This document shows, one piece after another, positions 32,304-44,771 of a DNA stretch of 64,000 nucleotides. The notes beneath the pieces were generated by a model. That model did not search any database. It worked only from the letters and a program-made list of their open reading frames with translations, and was not told the origin of the DNA. The stretch lies in the NCBI RefSeq assembly GCF_001659605.2, contig NC_035169.2, positions 19,158,263 through 19,222,262 on the forward strand, written 5' to 3'. Source of the stretch: Manihot esculenta (lineage: Eukaryota > Streptophyta > Magnoliopsida > Malpighiales > Euphorbiaceae). Within the stretch, counting starts at the first letter, position 1. Each line of letters opens with the position of its first letter. The translations under genes and the position numbers were made by a program.

Positions 32304-35292
32304 ATGAGAGGAACTCGTCGATCTGCGCGATTGACTGGAGTGCCACCTGAGGATGAGGGCACGAGCGCCCGTCCTCCTACATTGCCTAGGGCAATGTCTT
32401 GTAGAGCCAACAGAGAGAGAGTGTCAAGAGACCCTAGAAGGTCTTTTGATGCCAGCAGAAGGGGGACTGATAGAGGAGGAAGTTCTTCAGGAGTGAGGGA
32501 GGTTACAGAAGAGGATCAGAGGAGGGATGGAAACCTAGATGTGAGCATGCAGGAAGAAGGGACAGGGGAGTCTCAGGGAGGCATTCAGGCCTCGGGGTAT
32601 GGTTTTCCACCCCATTATCCACCCTTCCCACAGGGTTCAGGGTATCCGATGGGAGGCACATCGGATTACTCCAGCTTTAACCCCTACCCTACCTACATGC
32701 CTTATCCACCTTTCTATCCACCCTATACACAGTACCCAGCTTATCCACCCTCACCCTTCTATCCAAACCCGGCAAACCCCGCCTCGGGGAATGCTGCACC
32801 TCCACCTCCACCACCTACAGAACCAGCAGCCCCAGTTACTCAACCTCCTAGACCTAGCTCAGTCGATGGGAGCAAGGTAAAGATGACAGATTACCTCAAG
32901 CTAGATGCTCCCAAATACAAGTCAGGGGATGACCCCTTTGAGTATCTGAGAGTAGTGAAGACAATAACTGATGAGCTAGGGGCAAGTGACAGCAGAGCCA
33001 TTCAGATGGCAGGGTTCACTTTAAAGTGCAAGAAGGCACGAGAATGGTTCAAGTGTTATGTGGACCCGAGACTAGACGGTATGACATGGGAAGAATTTGT
33101 GAATGAGTTCGCTGGATGGGCTTTTCCAGACAGTTCTAGAGAACTGAAAATGATTGAGTTTGAGCAACTGAGGCAGTCAGAGCACATGAGTGTAGAGGAG
33201 TTCACGGATAAATTCTTGGAGCTATTGCCTTTTTCAGGGCAAGCTCTAGATTCAGATACGAAGAAAGCCAAGAAATATGTTATGAAGCTGCATTCCAGGT
33301 ACTCCTCGTTGGTTCAGTCAGCTGAGAGAGAAAGTTTCCACACTGTGGTGGATATGGCTCGAAGAATGGAGGCAAGTGCTATAGTTGAGGGTCAGTGAAG
33401 CAGTCAGTGACCCAGTCTTCAGGGGTTAAGACCCCAAGCAGAGGAGGACCAGGTTTCTCTTCTCAGAGCTCAGGTAAGAAGAGGTGGGATAGCACCACCA
33501 AGAAGTCGAAGAAGAATAAGTTTTGGAACAAGTTGAAATCCGGTCTGGGATTCGGCGGTGGCTCGAGCTCAGGCTCAGATGGTACAGAATGCCAGAGATG
33601 TGGAAGACCGCACAGGGGAGTGTGTCGAGCTGGGACTAATGCATGTTTCAGATGTGGACAGGAGGGACACATAGCTCGGGATTGTCCTAGAGCGCCTTTT
33701 ATGGGCCAGCCCCAGCAGACAGCTTCTGGTAGTGTGGCACAGCCAGCAGTTCCAGCCACAACTCAGGGCAGTGGCAGAGGTAGAGGGAGAGGGGCAGCCT
33801 CTTCTTCTGGTTCCCGAGGTGAAGGTCCATCAGCTCCAGCCAGGATCTTCACCATGACTCAGCAGGAGGCTAACACATCCAACACCGTGGTGTCAGGTAA
33901 TCTCGTCATTGGGTGTTCTGATGTGTATGCATTAATGGACCCGGGTGCATCTCATTCATTTATTGCTCCAAGAGCCGTTGAGAGGCTAGGTCTGATAGTC
34001 TCTGGGTTAGAGTGTCCCCTATGGGTCAGTGGACCCAAGTGTGACCCGTCAGTGGCAGTGTCAGTCTGCCAGTACAGTCCAATTTTTATTGAGGGAAGAT
34101 GCCTCTTCGCCGACCTTGTGGTTCTAGATTTGACAGACTTTGACGTCATTCTAGGGATGGATTGGCTATCTACCCATGGTGCTACCTTGGACTGCAGGGA
34201 CAAGGTAGTCAGGTTCAGAGATCAGAACGGGTCAGAGGTCGTCTTCAGAGGAGACAAGAGGGGCACACCTAGAGGTCTGATATCAGCTCTTCAGGCTCGT
34301 AGGTTGCTTAGGAAGGGATGTCAGGGGTACTTAGCTCATGTGTGAGAGCTAGACAGTCAGGTCAGGGAGCCGGCCTCGGTGCCAGTTGTCAGAGAGTTTC
34401 AGGATGTCTTTCCTGATGAGCTTCCAGGTTTACCACCTGCTAGGGAGATAGAGTTCGAGATAGAGTTGGTGCCTGGCACTAGACCGATCTCTATCCCTCC
34501 CTACAGGATGGCTCCAGCCGAGTTAAAGGAGTTGAAAGAGCAATTGCAAGAGCTGGTAGAAAAGGGTTTCATCCGACAGAGTACCTCACCTTGGGGTGCT
34601 CCGGTCTTGTTTGTGAGGAAGAAGGATGGATCCCTTAGACTTTGTATAGACTACAGGCAGTTGAACAAAGTCACTACCAAGAATAGGTACCCATTGCCTA
34701 GGATCGATGATCTATTCGACCAGCTAGCCGGAGCGGGTTGTTTCTCCAAAATAGATCTAAGATCGGGGTACCATCAGCTAAGGATAAGGGAGGAGGATGT
34801 GCCAAAGACGGCTTTCAGGACCAGATATGGGCATTTTGAGTTCCTTGTGATGCCGTTCGGGTTAACTAACGCCCCTGCAGCATTCATGGATCTCATGAAC
34901 AGAGTGTTTAGCCAGTACCTGGATCACTTTGTTATTGTCTTCATAGATGATATCTTAGTGTATTCCAGGAATGCAGAGGAGCATGCCCATCATCTGCGGT
35001 TGGTCTTGCAGACTTTGAGGGAACATGGCTTGTATGCCAAGTTCTCTAAATGTGAGTTCTGGCTGAGGAGCATTTCGTTCTTGGGGCATGTAGTGTCAGA
35101 GAATGGTATTGAGGTAGATCCCAAGAAGACAGAAACTGTGGCTAACTGGCCTAGACCCACTTCAGTGACGGAGATCAGGAGTTTCTTGGGTTTGGCAGGT
35201 TACTATAGGAGGTTCGTTCAGGACTTTTCAAAGATAGCAGCTCCTCTAACCAGACTAACCAGGAAGAATCAGAAGTTTCTGTGGACCGACCA
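32304..35292 (+). pseudogene. Element E gag-pol, 5' part
   Basis: It starts at [10 protein letters not shown], one base after an acceptor-like site. Gag is open to 33395; a one-base loss near 33391 then brings TGA at 33396 into frame, and coding continues in another frame. The paired zinc knuckles are CQRCGRPHRGVC and [14 protein letters not shown], followed by protease [12 protein letters not shown] at 34343-34345 replaces an Arg codon. RT follows with FIDD near 34945. Element F inserts at 35293, just before RNase H (after LWTD). Confidence 0.92.
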
Positions 35293-37449
35293 TGTAACGA
35301 CCCCAAAATGGACCGTCACCGGCGCTAGGATTCAGGTCGGCTTAAGGCCGCCAGAACCCATAGCAAGCCTGCTATACTCTCTGTGTACCTGTAAATCTCA
35401 TACATGATCATACATTTTCTGTGAAAATGAAAACTCTTTTCTGGCCCAAGGCTTAACCTGTGCATGCACTATCTCTGTACTCTGTACTTTGTACTCTGTA
35501 CTCTGTACTCTGTACTCTGTACCCCTGACTAGAGCTTGCTCTAGATGGGTTCATTCATACCTGTTAAGCCTGGTAGTCCACATACAGTAAAACATATACA
35601 TATACCGATCATGTACAACACAATAGATTTACAACTACTAAGTCAAGCACATATATAACTATTACATCTCTTTAACAGTACATGTCCACTCTAGACTATT
35701 ACATTTCTCTTTATTCTTTCTCTGAACCCTGCTGGACTGTCCCTGTACACGGTATACTGAACCTGCAAAACTGGGGTTAAGGGAGTGGGATGAGCTCTAT
35801 AGCCCAGTGAGTAGAACAGTAAAACAATTCATTAACAGATGCTCTCATGGAATGCGTCATAACACAAACATTTCACATCAAGAGTAAACCTGTCACCACA
35901 TAGTCCCAGTAACTCTGTGCCAGGGCGTAGTCAAAGGCTCCTGGACTTCCTGTCATATATGTATATGTGTATATAACACCATTGTACTTACCATTGCCAG
36001 GGCGTAGTCAAAGGCTCCTGGACTTTACTATATACCTGCCAGGGCGTAGTCAAAGGCTCCTGGTCTTTGCTATACTTGCCAGGGCGTAGTCAAAGGCTCC
36101 TGGTCTTCCTGTCTGTGACTATGGGATCATTCAGTATTTACCCACATCAACAAATAACAATGCAATGCAACATATTCGTGGATACTAATGCAATCAACTT
36201 ATGGCATAATCATGATGCATGAGATATGCTAAAACATGTCTTTGATCAATTCAAAAAGCATTAAGTTTAGTTCCACTCACCTCTGGCTATCTGGACTGAC
36301 TGACTCTGCAGGCTCTGAAAACTCTGGAGCAGTACTCACTGCTGCTCTCTCTGGTTCCTCTGCTCTGTGCCTACACAGATAGACTCAAATGAGGGACCAA
36401 ACATACTCGGACATACCGCTAAACATCTCCCCTTAAAACCCCTTAAAACACCTTAGACCAAACATAGAAAACATGCAAAGGAAGGCTAGACAGGGCACTT
36501 TCGGGGGCACCTTCGGCGGCCGAATGTCCCTTCCAGAGACGAAAGTCAGGCATGTTCGGCGGCCTAACTTGGACTTTCGGGGGCCGAACCTGAGTTCATC
36601 CAGAACTCAGTTTCGTGCACAAGGACGCCTGCCAATCCCTCCATCACCTGCTCAGACCTCAACACATGCATTTAACCCTTCTAAAACATGCATAAACACT
36701 TCAATAAGCATAAAGGAGCTTCAAATAAATTAAACTCCAACAAACAACACACAACAACCATACACAAAGCATAGGATCCATACACCCTAATATGGACAAC
36801 TTATGCATACTCAAGCACAACTCCCCTTTCCCATCATCAAACTCATTTAAAACATGATAAAAACAAAGGATTCACTCTTACCCTTTGAAGAACAAAGGCT
36901 GGCGTGACCCCAAACTTGAAGAAATGAAGATTCAAGCTTCACAAGTTCTCAAACTCCACAACTTCTCAAAACTAGTTAAAACTCACCATAAACTTATTTT
37001 TCTTTGAAAGATTTGATTAGAAACTCAAGAAAATCACCAAGGGGAAACATGTGCTTGTTCCTGACCCAAAGGAGAGCTTAAGCACCTCCATAGTCGGCCA
37101 TATCCACTTAAAAAAAGTGAACCACCGCTTCACGTTCGGTGGCCAAAGCTACATGTAACACCTCATCACGTTCGGGGGCCGAACATTGAGTTTAGGGGGC
37201 CGAACATTGAGTTTAGGGGGCCGAACATGAGCTACTTTAGGCGGCCGAACTTACACTTTAGGGGGCCGAAAGTGGCAAAACTTTCCTTAGCCTTGTTTCT
37301 TCAAAACTTATTCCTTTGCTAAAACAAAAGCTTAAAACATCTAAAAAAAACATTTTAGAAAACCTCCACTCTCCCTTCAGGGATGCTCTGACATCTTCGA
37401 TTCCACCGAACGATAGGAATTCTGATGTCTGAACATGCCGGGTATTACA
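35293..37449 (-). repeat. Element F 3' LTR
   Basis: 2157 bp, against 2129 bp in the partner. The 28-bp excess equals one extra 21-bp palindrome-array unit (near 37181-37220) plus one extra heptamer unit (7 against 6). Otherwise the two are almost identical. Confidence 0.96.
37133..37270 (-). promoter_or_regulatory. diverged U3 palindrome array (element F)
   Basis: Units here are mostly TTCGGGGGCCGAAC and TTTAGGGGGCCGAAC rather than the perfect palindrome. The nearby TATA region is altered too: I see no clean TATAAA at the expected place, only an AT-rich run near 37110-37122. The partner array is 44471-44590. The second array is short (36498-36590 and 43835-43929). Confidence 0.55.
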
Positions 37450-37461
37450 TTCTTCCCCCCT
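37450..37461 (-). other. polypurine tract (element F)
   Basis: AAGGGGGGAAGA on the - strand abuts the 3' LTR. The upstream hairpin GAACATCCG/CGAATGTTC is nearly perfect. Confidence 0.85.
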
Positions 37462-37527
37462 TAAGAACATTCGTCCTCGGATGTTCCTAAAACAAATTAG
37501 AAACATACAAAAAGGAGGAAACGAACC

Positions 37528-40500
37528 TCAAAACAGATATGGATACTGCTGGAGCATAGACTCCCGCGTCTCCCACGTGCACTCTTCTACATTATGGTGG
37601 TTCCATAGGACTTTCACCATCGGAATCTCCTTGTTCCTTAGCTGTCTGAGCTGTGTGTCCACAATCCGCACTGGCTGCTCTACATAGGTGAGATCTGTGT
37701 GAATCTCCACCTCAGGCTCACTCAGAATCTGAGTCGGATCTGACACAAACTGCCGTAGCATAGAAACATGAAAGACCGGGTGAATCCTCTCCATCGAAGC
37801 AGGTAAATCTAGCTTATATGATACATTTCCGATCCGCTGCACAACCTCAAAAGGTCCAATGTACCGTGGAGCTAATTTACCCTTCTTCCCAAAACGAACC
37901 ACACCTTTCATCGGAGACACTTTCAGGAATACCCAATTACCCTCCTGAAATTCTAACTGTTTTCTGCGAACGTCGGCATAACTTTTCTGTCTACTCTGAG
38001 CTGTTCTGATTCTATCTCTGATCATGGGCACCACTCTACTAGTAATCTCGACTAACTCTGGCCCTGCCAGAGCCTTCTCTCCTATCTCTTCCCAACAAAC
38101 AGGGGATCTGCATTTCCTCCCATACAACGCTTCATACGGAGCCATCCCTATGCTAGCATGATGGCTGTTATTGTAGGCAAACTCCACCAAAGGTAGATGC
38201 TGCCTCCAAGAACCGCCAAAGTCTAACACACACAATCGAAGCATATCCTCTATGGTCTGGATGGTCCTCTCTGACTGTCCATCAGTTTGTGGGTGGAAAG
38301 CAGTGCTAAACTCTAATCTTGTGCCCATCGCACTCTGCAGACTTCGCCAAAATCTAGAGGTAAACTGAGGTCCTCTATCTGAGACTATTGATACTGGAAC
38401 ACCATGTAATCTCACTATCTCATCTAGATAGACCTGAGCCAACTTATCCACAGAATAGGTACTCCGAACTGGAAGAAAATGAGCAGATTTCGTGAGTCTG
38501 TCCACAATCACCCATATCGAGTCTATTCTGTTGGACGCTGCTGGTAAACCCACTACAAAATCCATAGCTATGTTTTCCCATTTCCATTCGGGAATCGGTA
38601 ATGGGTTAAGCATTCCTGCTGGTTTCTGATGCTCTAGCTTCACCCTCTGACAAACCTCACAGGTTGTCACAAACTGCGCTACTTCTTTCTTCATAGCTGG
38701 CCACCAATAGACCTTTTTTAGATCCTGGTACATCTTGGTGGCTCCTGGGTGAACACTATATCTCGCATTATGACCTTCCCTCATAATGTCTTCCTTCACA
38801 CTGCCACGATCGGGTACACAAAGTCGACTCCCATAACGAAGGATCCCTTTACTGTCAAATCTGAACTCTGCACTGTTGCCTGACTGAACAGTCCTGGCAA
38901 TTTTCATTAATTCAGGGTCCTCGTGCTGTCTCTGAGCTATCTGCTCCAGAAACACAGGTGTCACTCTCATCTGTGCTATCAACGCACCTGTACCAGACAA
39001 CTCTAACTGTAATCCCTCGTCAAAGAGCTTATAAAGCTCCATCACAACTGGTCTCCGCTCTGCTGCTATATGAGATAAACTGCCTAGTGACTTCCGGCTT
39101 AGGGCGTCTGCGACAACATTCGCCTTACCCGGATGATATTGGATCTTACAATCATAATCACTGAGCAATTCAACCCATCGTCTTTGCCTCAAATTCAGCT
39201 CTCTCTGACTCAAGATGTACTGTAAACTCTTGTGATCAGTAAAGATCTCGCATTTAACCCCGTAGAGGTAATGCCGCCACATCTTAAGTGCAAAGATAAC
39301 TGCTGCCATCTCTAGGTCATGGGTGGGGTAATTCAACTCATGTTTCTTCAACTGTCTAGAAGCATAAGCTATTACCCGATCACTCTGCATCAATACACAG
39401 CCCAATCCCACTCGGGATGCATCACAGAACACTGTGAAATCCTCATGACTTACAGGCAGAGCTAAGACTGGTGCTGTAGTCAATCTCTTCTTGAGCTCCT
39501 CAAAGCTCTCTTCACACTGGTCTGACCAGATAAACTTATGGTTTTTCTGAGTCAATTTGGTCATAGGAGCTGCTATCTTTGAGAAGTTCTGAACGAACCT
39601 CCTGTAGTAACCTGCCAGTCCCAGAAAGCTTTTAATCTCAGTCACTGTAGTGGGTCTGGGCCAGTTAGCTACAGCTTCTATCTTCTTAGGATCTACCTCA
39701 ATACCCTCTGCTGATACCACATGTCCCAAGAAGGAAATGCTCCTTAACCAAAACTCACACTTCGAGAACTTGGCATACAAACCATGCTCTCTCAGTGTCT
39801 GCAGAACTATCCTCAGATGCTGGGCATGCTCCTCTGCATCTCTGGAATACACTAATATATCATCGATGAAAACAATGACAAAGTGATCCAGAAACTCACT
39901 GAAAACTCTGTTCATGAGATCCATGAATGCTGCAGGGGCATTAGTCAACCCGAACGGCATCACTAAGAACTCATAATGCCCATATCTAGTTCTGAAAGCT
40001 GTCTTAGGCACATCTGCCTTTCGGACTCGCAACTGATGATACCCGGATCTCAGATCTATTTTCGAGAAACAACCTGCTCCAGCTAGCTGGTCAAACAGAT
40101 CATCAATCCTAGGTAGAGGATACCTATTCTTGGTAGTGACCTTGTTCAACTGTCTGTAGTCGATACAAAGTCTGAGGGATCCATCCTTCTTTCTGACGAA
40201 GAGCACTGGAGCACCCCAAGGTGAGGTACTAGGGCGGATGAACCCTTTATCTACCAAGTCCTGCAACTGTTCTTTCAACTCTTTTAACTCTGCTGGCGCC
40301 ATCCTGTAGGGAGGAATAGAGATAGGGTTGGTACCTGGCAGCAATTCAATTTCAAACCCTATCTCCCTATCAGGTGGTAGTCCTGGTAAATCGTCTGGAA
40401 ACACATCAAGAAACTCTCGGACTACTGGTACTGCGGCTGGTTCCCTCACCTGACTGTCTAGCTCTCTCACATGAGCTAGAAACCCCTGACAACCCCTCCT

Positions 40501-42423
40501 AAGCAAACGACGAGCCTGAAGGGCTGAAACCATACCTCTGGGTGTACCTCTCCTGTCTCCTCTGAAGACACACTCTGACCCATCCTGGTCTCTGAGACTC
40601 ACTATCTTCTCTCTACAGTCCAAAGTCGCACTATATGTAGATAACCAATCCATCCCTAGAATGACATCAAAATCCGTCAAATCTAGAACCACAAGGTCAG
40701 CTGGAAGGTATCTACCCTCTATGAACACTGGACTGAAACGACAGACTGACACTGCCACTGATGGGTCACATTTAGGTCCACTGACCCAGAGAGGATACTC
40801 TAACTCAGAACTGATCAAACCCAATCTCTCTATGGCTCTCGAAGCAATAAAGGAATGAGAAGCACCGGGGTCCATCAAAGCATACACATCTGAACACCCA
40901 ATGATGAGATTACCTGACACCACTGTGTTCGACGTGTTAGCCTCCTCCTGTGTCACAGTGAAAATCCGTGCTGGGGCTACCGGATTTCCACCTCGGGAAC
41001 CTGCTGCTGAAGTAGAGGCTGCCCCTCTCCCTCTACCTCTACCGCTACTCTGAGGCATGACTGAAGCTGCTGGCCGAACACCTGGCTGTACCACACTGCC
41101 TGAACTCATCTGCTGGGATGGTGCAAAAGTCATCTGAGGACAATCCCGAGCAATATGCCCTTCCTGTCCACATTTAAAACAAGCTGTAGATCCCAACCGA
41201 CAAACTCCGCCATGTGGTTTTCCGCATCTTCTGCAGACTGTAGCTGTGCCAGAGCTTGAGCCACTACCTATTCCCAGACCTGACTTCACTTTACTCCAGA
41301 ACTTACTCTTTGTTCCTTTTGCTCGATCCCATCTCTTGCCACCTGCGGCTGCTGCACTAGGGGCCTTAGAACTCGAAGCCTGTGCCTTTGACTGTTTCTG
41401 AATATTGGCACTAGCCTCCATTTTCCTGGCTGCATCTACTATCGTATGAAAACTCTCCTTTTCTGCTGGAAGAATCAAGGAAGAATACCTGGGATGCAAT
41501 CTCATAGTATATCTCCTTGCCTTCTTCTGGTCAGTATCATAGGCTTGACCCACATACTGAAGCAAATCTAGGAACTTATCTGTGAATTCATCAACACTCA
41601 TTTCATCTGTCTGTCGCAACTGTTCAAACTCTATTACTTTCATCTCCCTGGAGCTATCAGGAAAAGCCCACCCTGCAAATTCATTGGCGAACTCTCCCCA
41701 AGACATATTGTCCATCCTGGGTTCCACATAATTCTTGAACCATTCTCTGGCCTTCTTGCATTTTAACGTGAAACCTGCCATCTCAATGGCTCGACTATCA
41801 TCAGCTCCCAACTCACTGGTTATCATCCTAACTGACCTGAGGTATTCAAATGGATCATCTCCCGTGTTATACTTAGGAGCATCCAATTTCAAGTACTCCG
41901 TCATTTGTACCTTACCTCCAGATGAGCTAGGTTGATGTCTGTCAACAACAGGGGCTACTGGTTCTGGTGGTAATACTGGCTCATTTGGTTCTGGGTGTGC
42001 TGCACTTGGATGAGTAGGGGAAGATGGATACATAGGATATGGTGGGTAATAAGAAGGATAAGGCATATATGGCATGTAAGGAGGATAGGGGACAAAACTC
42101 GAGTACTCCGACATACCTCCCATCTGATACTCTGGGTAGCCGAAGCCTGACGTCTGAGCGCCTCCCTGCGACTCTCCCATACCTTCCTCAAATCTGCCTA
42201 TACCCATACTGTCATCCCTCGACTGCTCAATCTCCTCCTCTGATCTTCCTCCTCTTGCTGTACCTCTTCTGCTCTCGTCCACAGACCTTCTAGGGTCTAT
42301 TGACGTACCTTCCCTGCTAGATCGCTGAGACCTTGCCCTCGGCAATGCAGGAGAACGAGCAGCTGGTCTCTCACTATCTGGTGGGACTCCAGTCAATCGA
42401 GCTGATCGACGAGTTCCTCGCAT
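37528..42423 (-). CDS. gag-pol: chromovirus gag-pol polyprotein (element F)
   Basis: A single open frame of 1631 codons from [10 protein letters not shown]; an upstream in-frame ATG at 42448-42450 would add nine residues. The inner ATG is preferred because all sister copies share it and it follows a splice-acceptor-like site. Approximate residue positions: Gag capsid region 150-340; two zinc knuckles, [12 protein letters not shown] and [14 protein letters not shown], at 395-430; protease DPGASHSFI at 515; RT FIDD at 850; RNase H CDAS at 1000 with VADALSRK later; integrase His-Cys domain 1215-1260; integrase catalytic Asp, Asp and Glu near 1287, 1348 and 1385 (Asp-x35-Glu spacing holds); chromodomain in the last 55 residues. 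The product makes and integrates new copies. Chromodomains of this group are thought to steer insertion to heterochromatin, which fits the nested setting. All expected catalytic residues are present. Confidence 0.95.
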   Translation of the reverse strand: MRGTRRSARLTGVPPDSERPAARSPALPRARSQRSSREGTSIDPRRSVDESRRGTARGGRSEEEIEQSRDDSMGIGRFEEGMGESQGGAQTSGFGYPEYQMGGMSEYSSFVPYPPYMPYMPYPSYYPPYPMYPSSPTHPSAAHPEPNEPVLPPEPVAPVVDRHQPSSSGGKVQMTEYLKLDAPKYNTGDDPFEYLRSVRMITSELGADDSRAIEMAGFTLKCKKAREWFKNYVEPRMDNMSWGEFANEFAGWAFPDSSREMKVIEFEQLRQTDEMSVDEFTDKFLDLLQYVGQAYDTDQKKARRYTMRLHPRYSSLILPAEKESFHTIVDAARKMEASANIQKQSKAQASSSKAPSAAAAGGKRWDRAKGTKSKFWSKVKSGLGIGSGSSSGTATVCRRCGKPHGGVCRLGSTACFKCGQEGHIARDCPQMTFAPSQQMSSGSVVQPGVRPAASVMPQSSGRGRGRGAASTSAAGSRGGNPVAPARIFTVTQEEANTSNTVVSGNLIIGCSDVYALMDPGASHSFIASRAIERLGLISSELEYPLWVSGPKCDPSVAVSVCRFSPVFIEGRYLPADLVVLDLTDFDVILGMDWLSTYSATLDCREKIVSLRDQDGSECVFRGDRRGTPRGMVSALQARRLLRRGCQGFLAHVRELDSQVREPAAVPVVREFLDVFPDDLPGLPPDREIGFEIELLPGTNPISIPPYRMAPAELKELKEQLQDLVDKGFIRPSTSPWGAPVLFVRKKDGSLRLCIDYRQLNKVTTKNRYPLPRIDDLFDQLAGAGCFSKIDLRSGYHQLRVRKADVPKTAFRTRYGHYEFLVMPFGLTNAPAAFMDLMNRVFSEFLDHFVIVFIDDILVYSRDAEEHAQHLRIVLQTLREHGLYAKFSKCEFWLRSISFLGHVVSAEGIEVDPKKIEAVANWPRPTTVTEIKSFLGLAGYYRRFVQNFSKIAAPMTKLTQKNHKFIWSDQCEESFEELKKRLTTAPVLALPVSHEDFTVFCDASRVGLGCVLMQSDRVIAYASRQLKKHELNYPTHDLEMAAVIFALKMWRHYLYGVKCEIFTDHKSLQYILSQRELNLRQRRWVELLSDYDCKIQYHPGKANVVADALSRKSLGSLSHIAAERRPVVMELYKLFDEGLQLELSGTGALIAQMRVTPVFLEQIAQRQHEDPELMKIARTVQSGNSAEFRFDSKGILRYGSRLCVPDRGSVKEDIMREGHNARYSVHPGATKMYQDLKKVYWWPAMKKEVAQFVTTCEVCQRVKLEHQKPAGMLNPLPIPEWKWENIAMDFVVGLPAASNRIDSIWVIVDRLTKSAHFLPVRSTYSVDKLAQVYLDEIVRLHGVPVSIVSDRGPQFTSRFWRSLQSAMGTRLEFSTAFHPQTDGQSERTIQTIEDMLRLCVLDFGGSWRQHLPLVEFAYNNSHHASIGMAPYEALYGRKCRSPVCWEEIGEKALAGPELVEITSRVVPMIRDRIRTAQSRQKSYADVRRKQLEFQEGNWVFLKVSPMKGVVRFGKKGKLAPRYIGPFEVVQRIGNVSYKLDLPASMERIHPVFHVSMLRQFVSDPTQILSEPEVEIHTDLTYVEQPVRIVDTQLRQLRNKEIPMVKVLWNHHNVEECTWETRESMLQQYPYLF

Positions 42424-42620
42424 CTTTATTCTATCTGGAAAACAATACATAACATAACACTTAGCACATAAACATCACATATCAATACAGCACATGCATA
42501 ACTTATGGCATGAAACAGATAGGACGCAACACCCTATCCTAGTGGACATGATTTCCTATTGTGCTTGACCACCCTCTATGAGCCCGACACTAGCGCTATA
42601 GGTCCGATCATGTGAACCTA

Positions 42621-42634
42621 GGGCTCTGATACCA
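42621..42634 (-). other. primer binding site (element F)
   Basis: TGGTATCAGAGCCC on the - strand, three bases inside the 5' LTR edge; initiator tRNA-Met type. Confidence 0.9.
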
Positions 42635-42637
42635 ATC

Positions 42638-44766
42638 TGTAACGACCCCAAAATGGACCGTCACCGGCGCTAGGATTCAGGTCGGCTTAAGGCCGCCAGA
42701 ACCCGTAGCAAGCCTGCTATACTCTCTGTGTACCTGTAAATCTCATACATGATCATACATTTTCTGTGAAAATGAAAACTCTTTTCTGGCCCAAGGCTTA
42801 ACCTGTGCATGCACTATCTCTGTACTCTGTACTCTGTACTCTGTACTCTGTACTCTGTACCCCTGACTAGAGCTTGCTCTAGATGGGTTCATTCATACCT
42901 GTTAAGCCTGGTAGTCCACATACAGTAAAACATATACATATACCGATCATGTACAACACAATAGATTTACAACTACTAAGTCAAGCACATATATAACTAT
43001 TACATCTCTTTAACAGTACATGTCCACTCTAGACTATTACATTTCTCTTTATTCTTTCTCTGAACCCTGCTGGACTGTCCCTGTACACGGTATACTGAAC
43101 CTGCAAAACTGGGGTTAAGGGAGTGGGATGAGCTCTATAGCCCAGTGAGTAGAACAGTAAAACAATTCATTAACAGATGCTCTCATGGAATGCGTCATAA
43201 CACAAACATTTCACATCAAGAGTAAACCTATCACCACATAGTCCCAGTAACTCTGTGCCAGGGCGTAGTCAAAGGCTCCTGGACTTCCTGTCATATATGT
43301 ATATGTGTATATAACACCATTGTACTTACCATTGCCAGGGCGTAGTCAAAGGCTCCTGGACTTTACTATATACTTGCCAGGGCGTAGTCAAAGGCTCCTG
43401 GTCTTTGCTATACTTGCCAGGGCGTAGTCAAAGGCTCCTGGTCTTCCTGTCTGTGACTATGGGATCATTCAGTATTTACCCACATCAACAAATAACAATG
43501 CAATGCAACATATTCGTGGATACTAATGCAATCAACTTATGGCATAATCATGATGCATGAGATATGCTAAAACATGTCTTTGATCAATTCAAAAAGCATT
43601 AAGTTTAGTTCCACTCACCTCTGGCTATCTGGACTGACTGACTCTGCAGGCTCTGAAAACTCTGGAGCAGTACTCACTGCTGCTCTCTCTGGTTCCTCTG
43701 CTCTGTGCCTACACAGATAGACTCAAATGAGGGACCAAACATACTCGGACATACCGCTAAACATCTCCCCTTAAAACCCCTTAAAACACCTTAGACCAAA
43801 CATAGAAAACATGCAAAGGAAGGCTGGACAGGGCACTTTCGGGGGCACCTTCGGCGGCCGAATGTCCCTTCCAGAGACGAAAGTCAGGCATGTTCGGCGG
43901 CCTAACTTGGACTTTCGGGGGCCGAACCTGAGTTCATCCAGAACTCAGTTTCGTGCACAAGGACGCCTGCCAATCCCTCCATCACCTGCTCAGACCTCAA
44001 CACATGCATTTAACCCTTCTAAAACATGCATAAACACTTCAATAAGCATAAAGGAGCTTCAAATAAATTAAACTCCAACAAACAACACACAACAACCATA
44101 CACAAAGCATAGGATCCATACACCCTAATATGGACAACTTATGCATACTCAAGCACAACTCCCCTTTCCCATCATCAAACTCATTTAAAACATGATAAAA
44201 ACAAAGGATTCACTCTTACCCTTTGAAGAACAAAGGCTGGCGTGACCCCAAACTTGAAGAAATGAAGATTCAAGCTTCACAAGTTCTCAAACTCCACAAC
44301 TTCTCAAAACTAGTTAAAACTCACCATAAACTTATTTTTCTTTGAAAGATTTGATTAGAAACTCAAGAAAATCACCAAGGGGAAACATGTGCTTGTTCCT
44401 GACCCAAAGGAGAGCTTAAGCACCTCCATAGTCGGCCATATCCACTTAAAAAAAGTGAACCACCGCTTCACGTTCGGTGGCCAAAGCTACATGTAACACC
44501 TCATCACGTTCGGGGGCCGAACATTGAGTTTAGGGGGCCGAACATGAGCTACTTTAGGCGGCCGAACTTACACTTTAGGGGGCCGAAAGTGGCAAAACTT
44601 TCCTTAGCCTTGTTTCTTCAAAACTTATTCCTTTGCTAAAACAAAAGCTTAAAACATCTAAAAAAAACATTTTAGAAAACCTCCACTCTCCCTTCAGGGA
44701 TGCTCTGACATCTTCGATTCCACCGAACGATAGGAATTCTGATGTCTGAACATGCCGGGTATTACA
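42638..44766 (-). repeat. Element F 5' LTR
   Basis: 2129 bp. It contains the heptamer array (42817-42860, six units), a four-unit hairpin minisatellite (43256-43446), a short second array (43835-43929), donor-like GG|GTAAGAG at 44219 and the U3 array (44471-44590). Confidence 0.96.
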
Positions 44767-44771
44767 GACCA

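Larger units (their letters stand above)
35293..44766 (-). mobile_element. Element F: intact, probably young chromovirus
   Basis: 9474 bp with ends TGTAACGACC and GGGTATTACA on the + strand. Exact duplication GACCA at 35288-35292 and 44767-44771, inside the pol gene of E. Both LTRs, the primer site, the purine tract and an open gag-pol are present. This is the only chromovirus in the window whose coding frame is unbroken. Confidence 0.97.

Noticed and set aside
44752..44771. Apparent start codon of a 669-codon frame
   Set aside because: The first codons come from the end of the F LTR and the duplicated target. The true coding sequence is the continuation of the E gag-pol.
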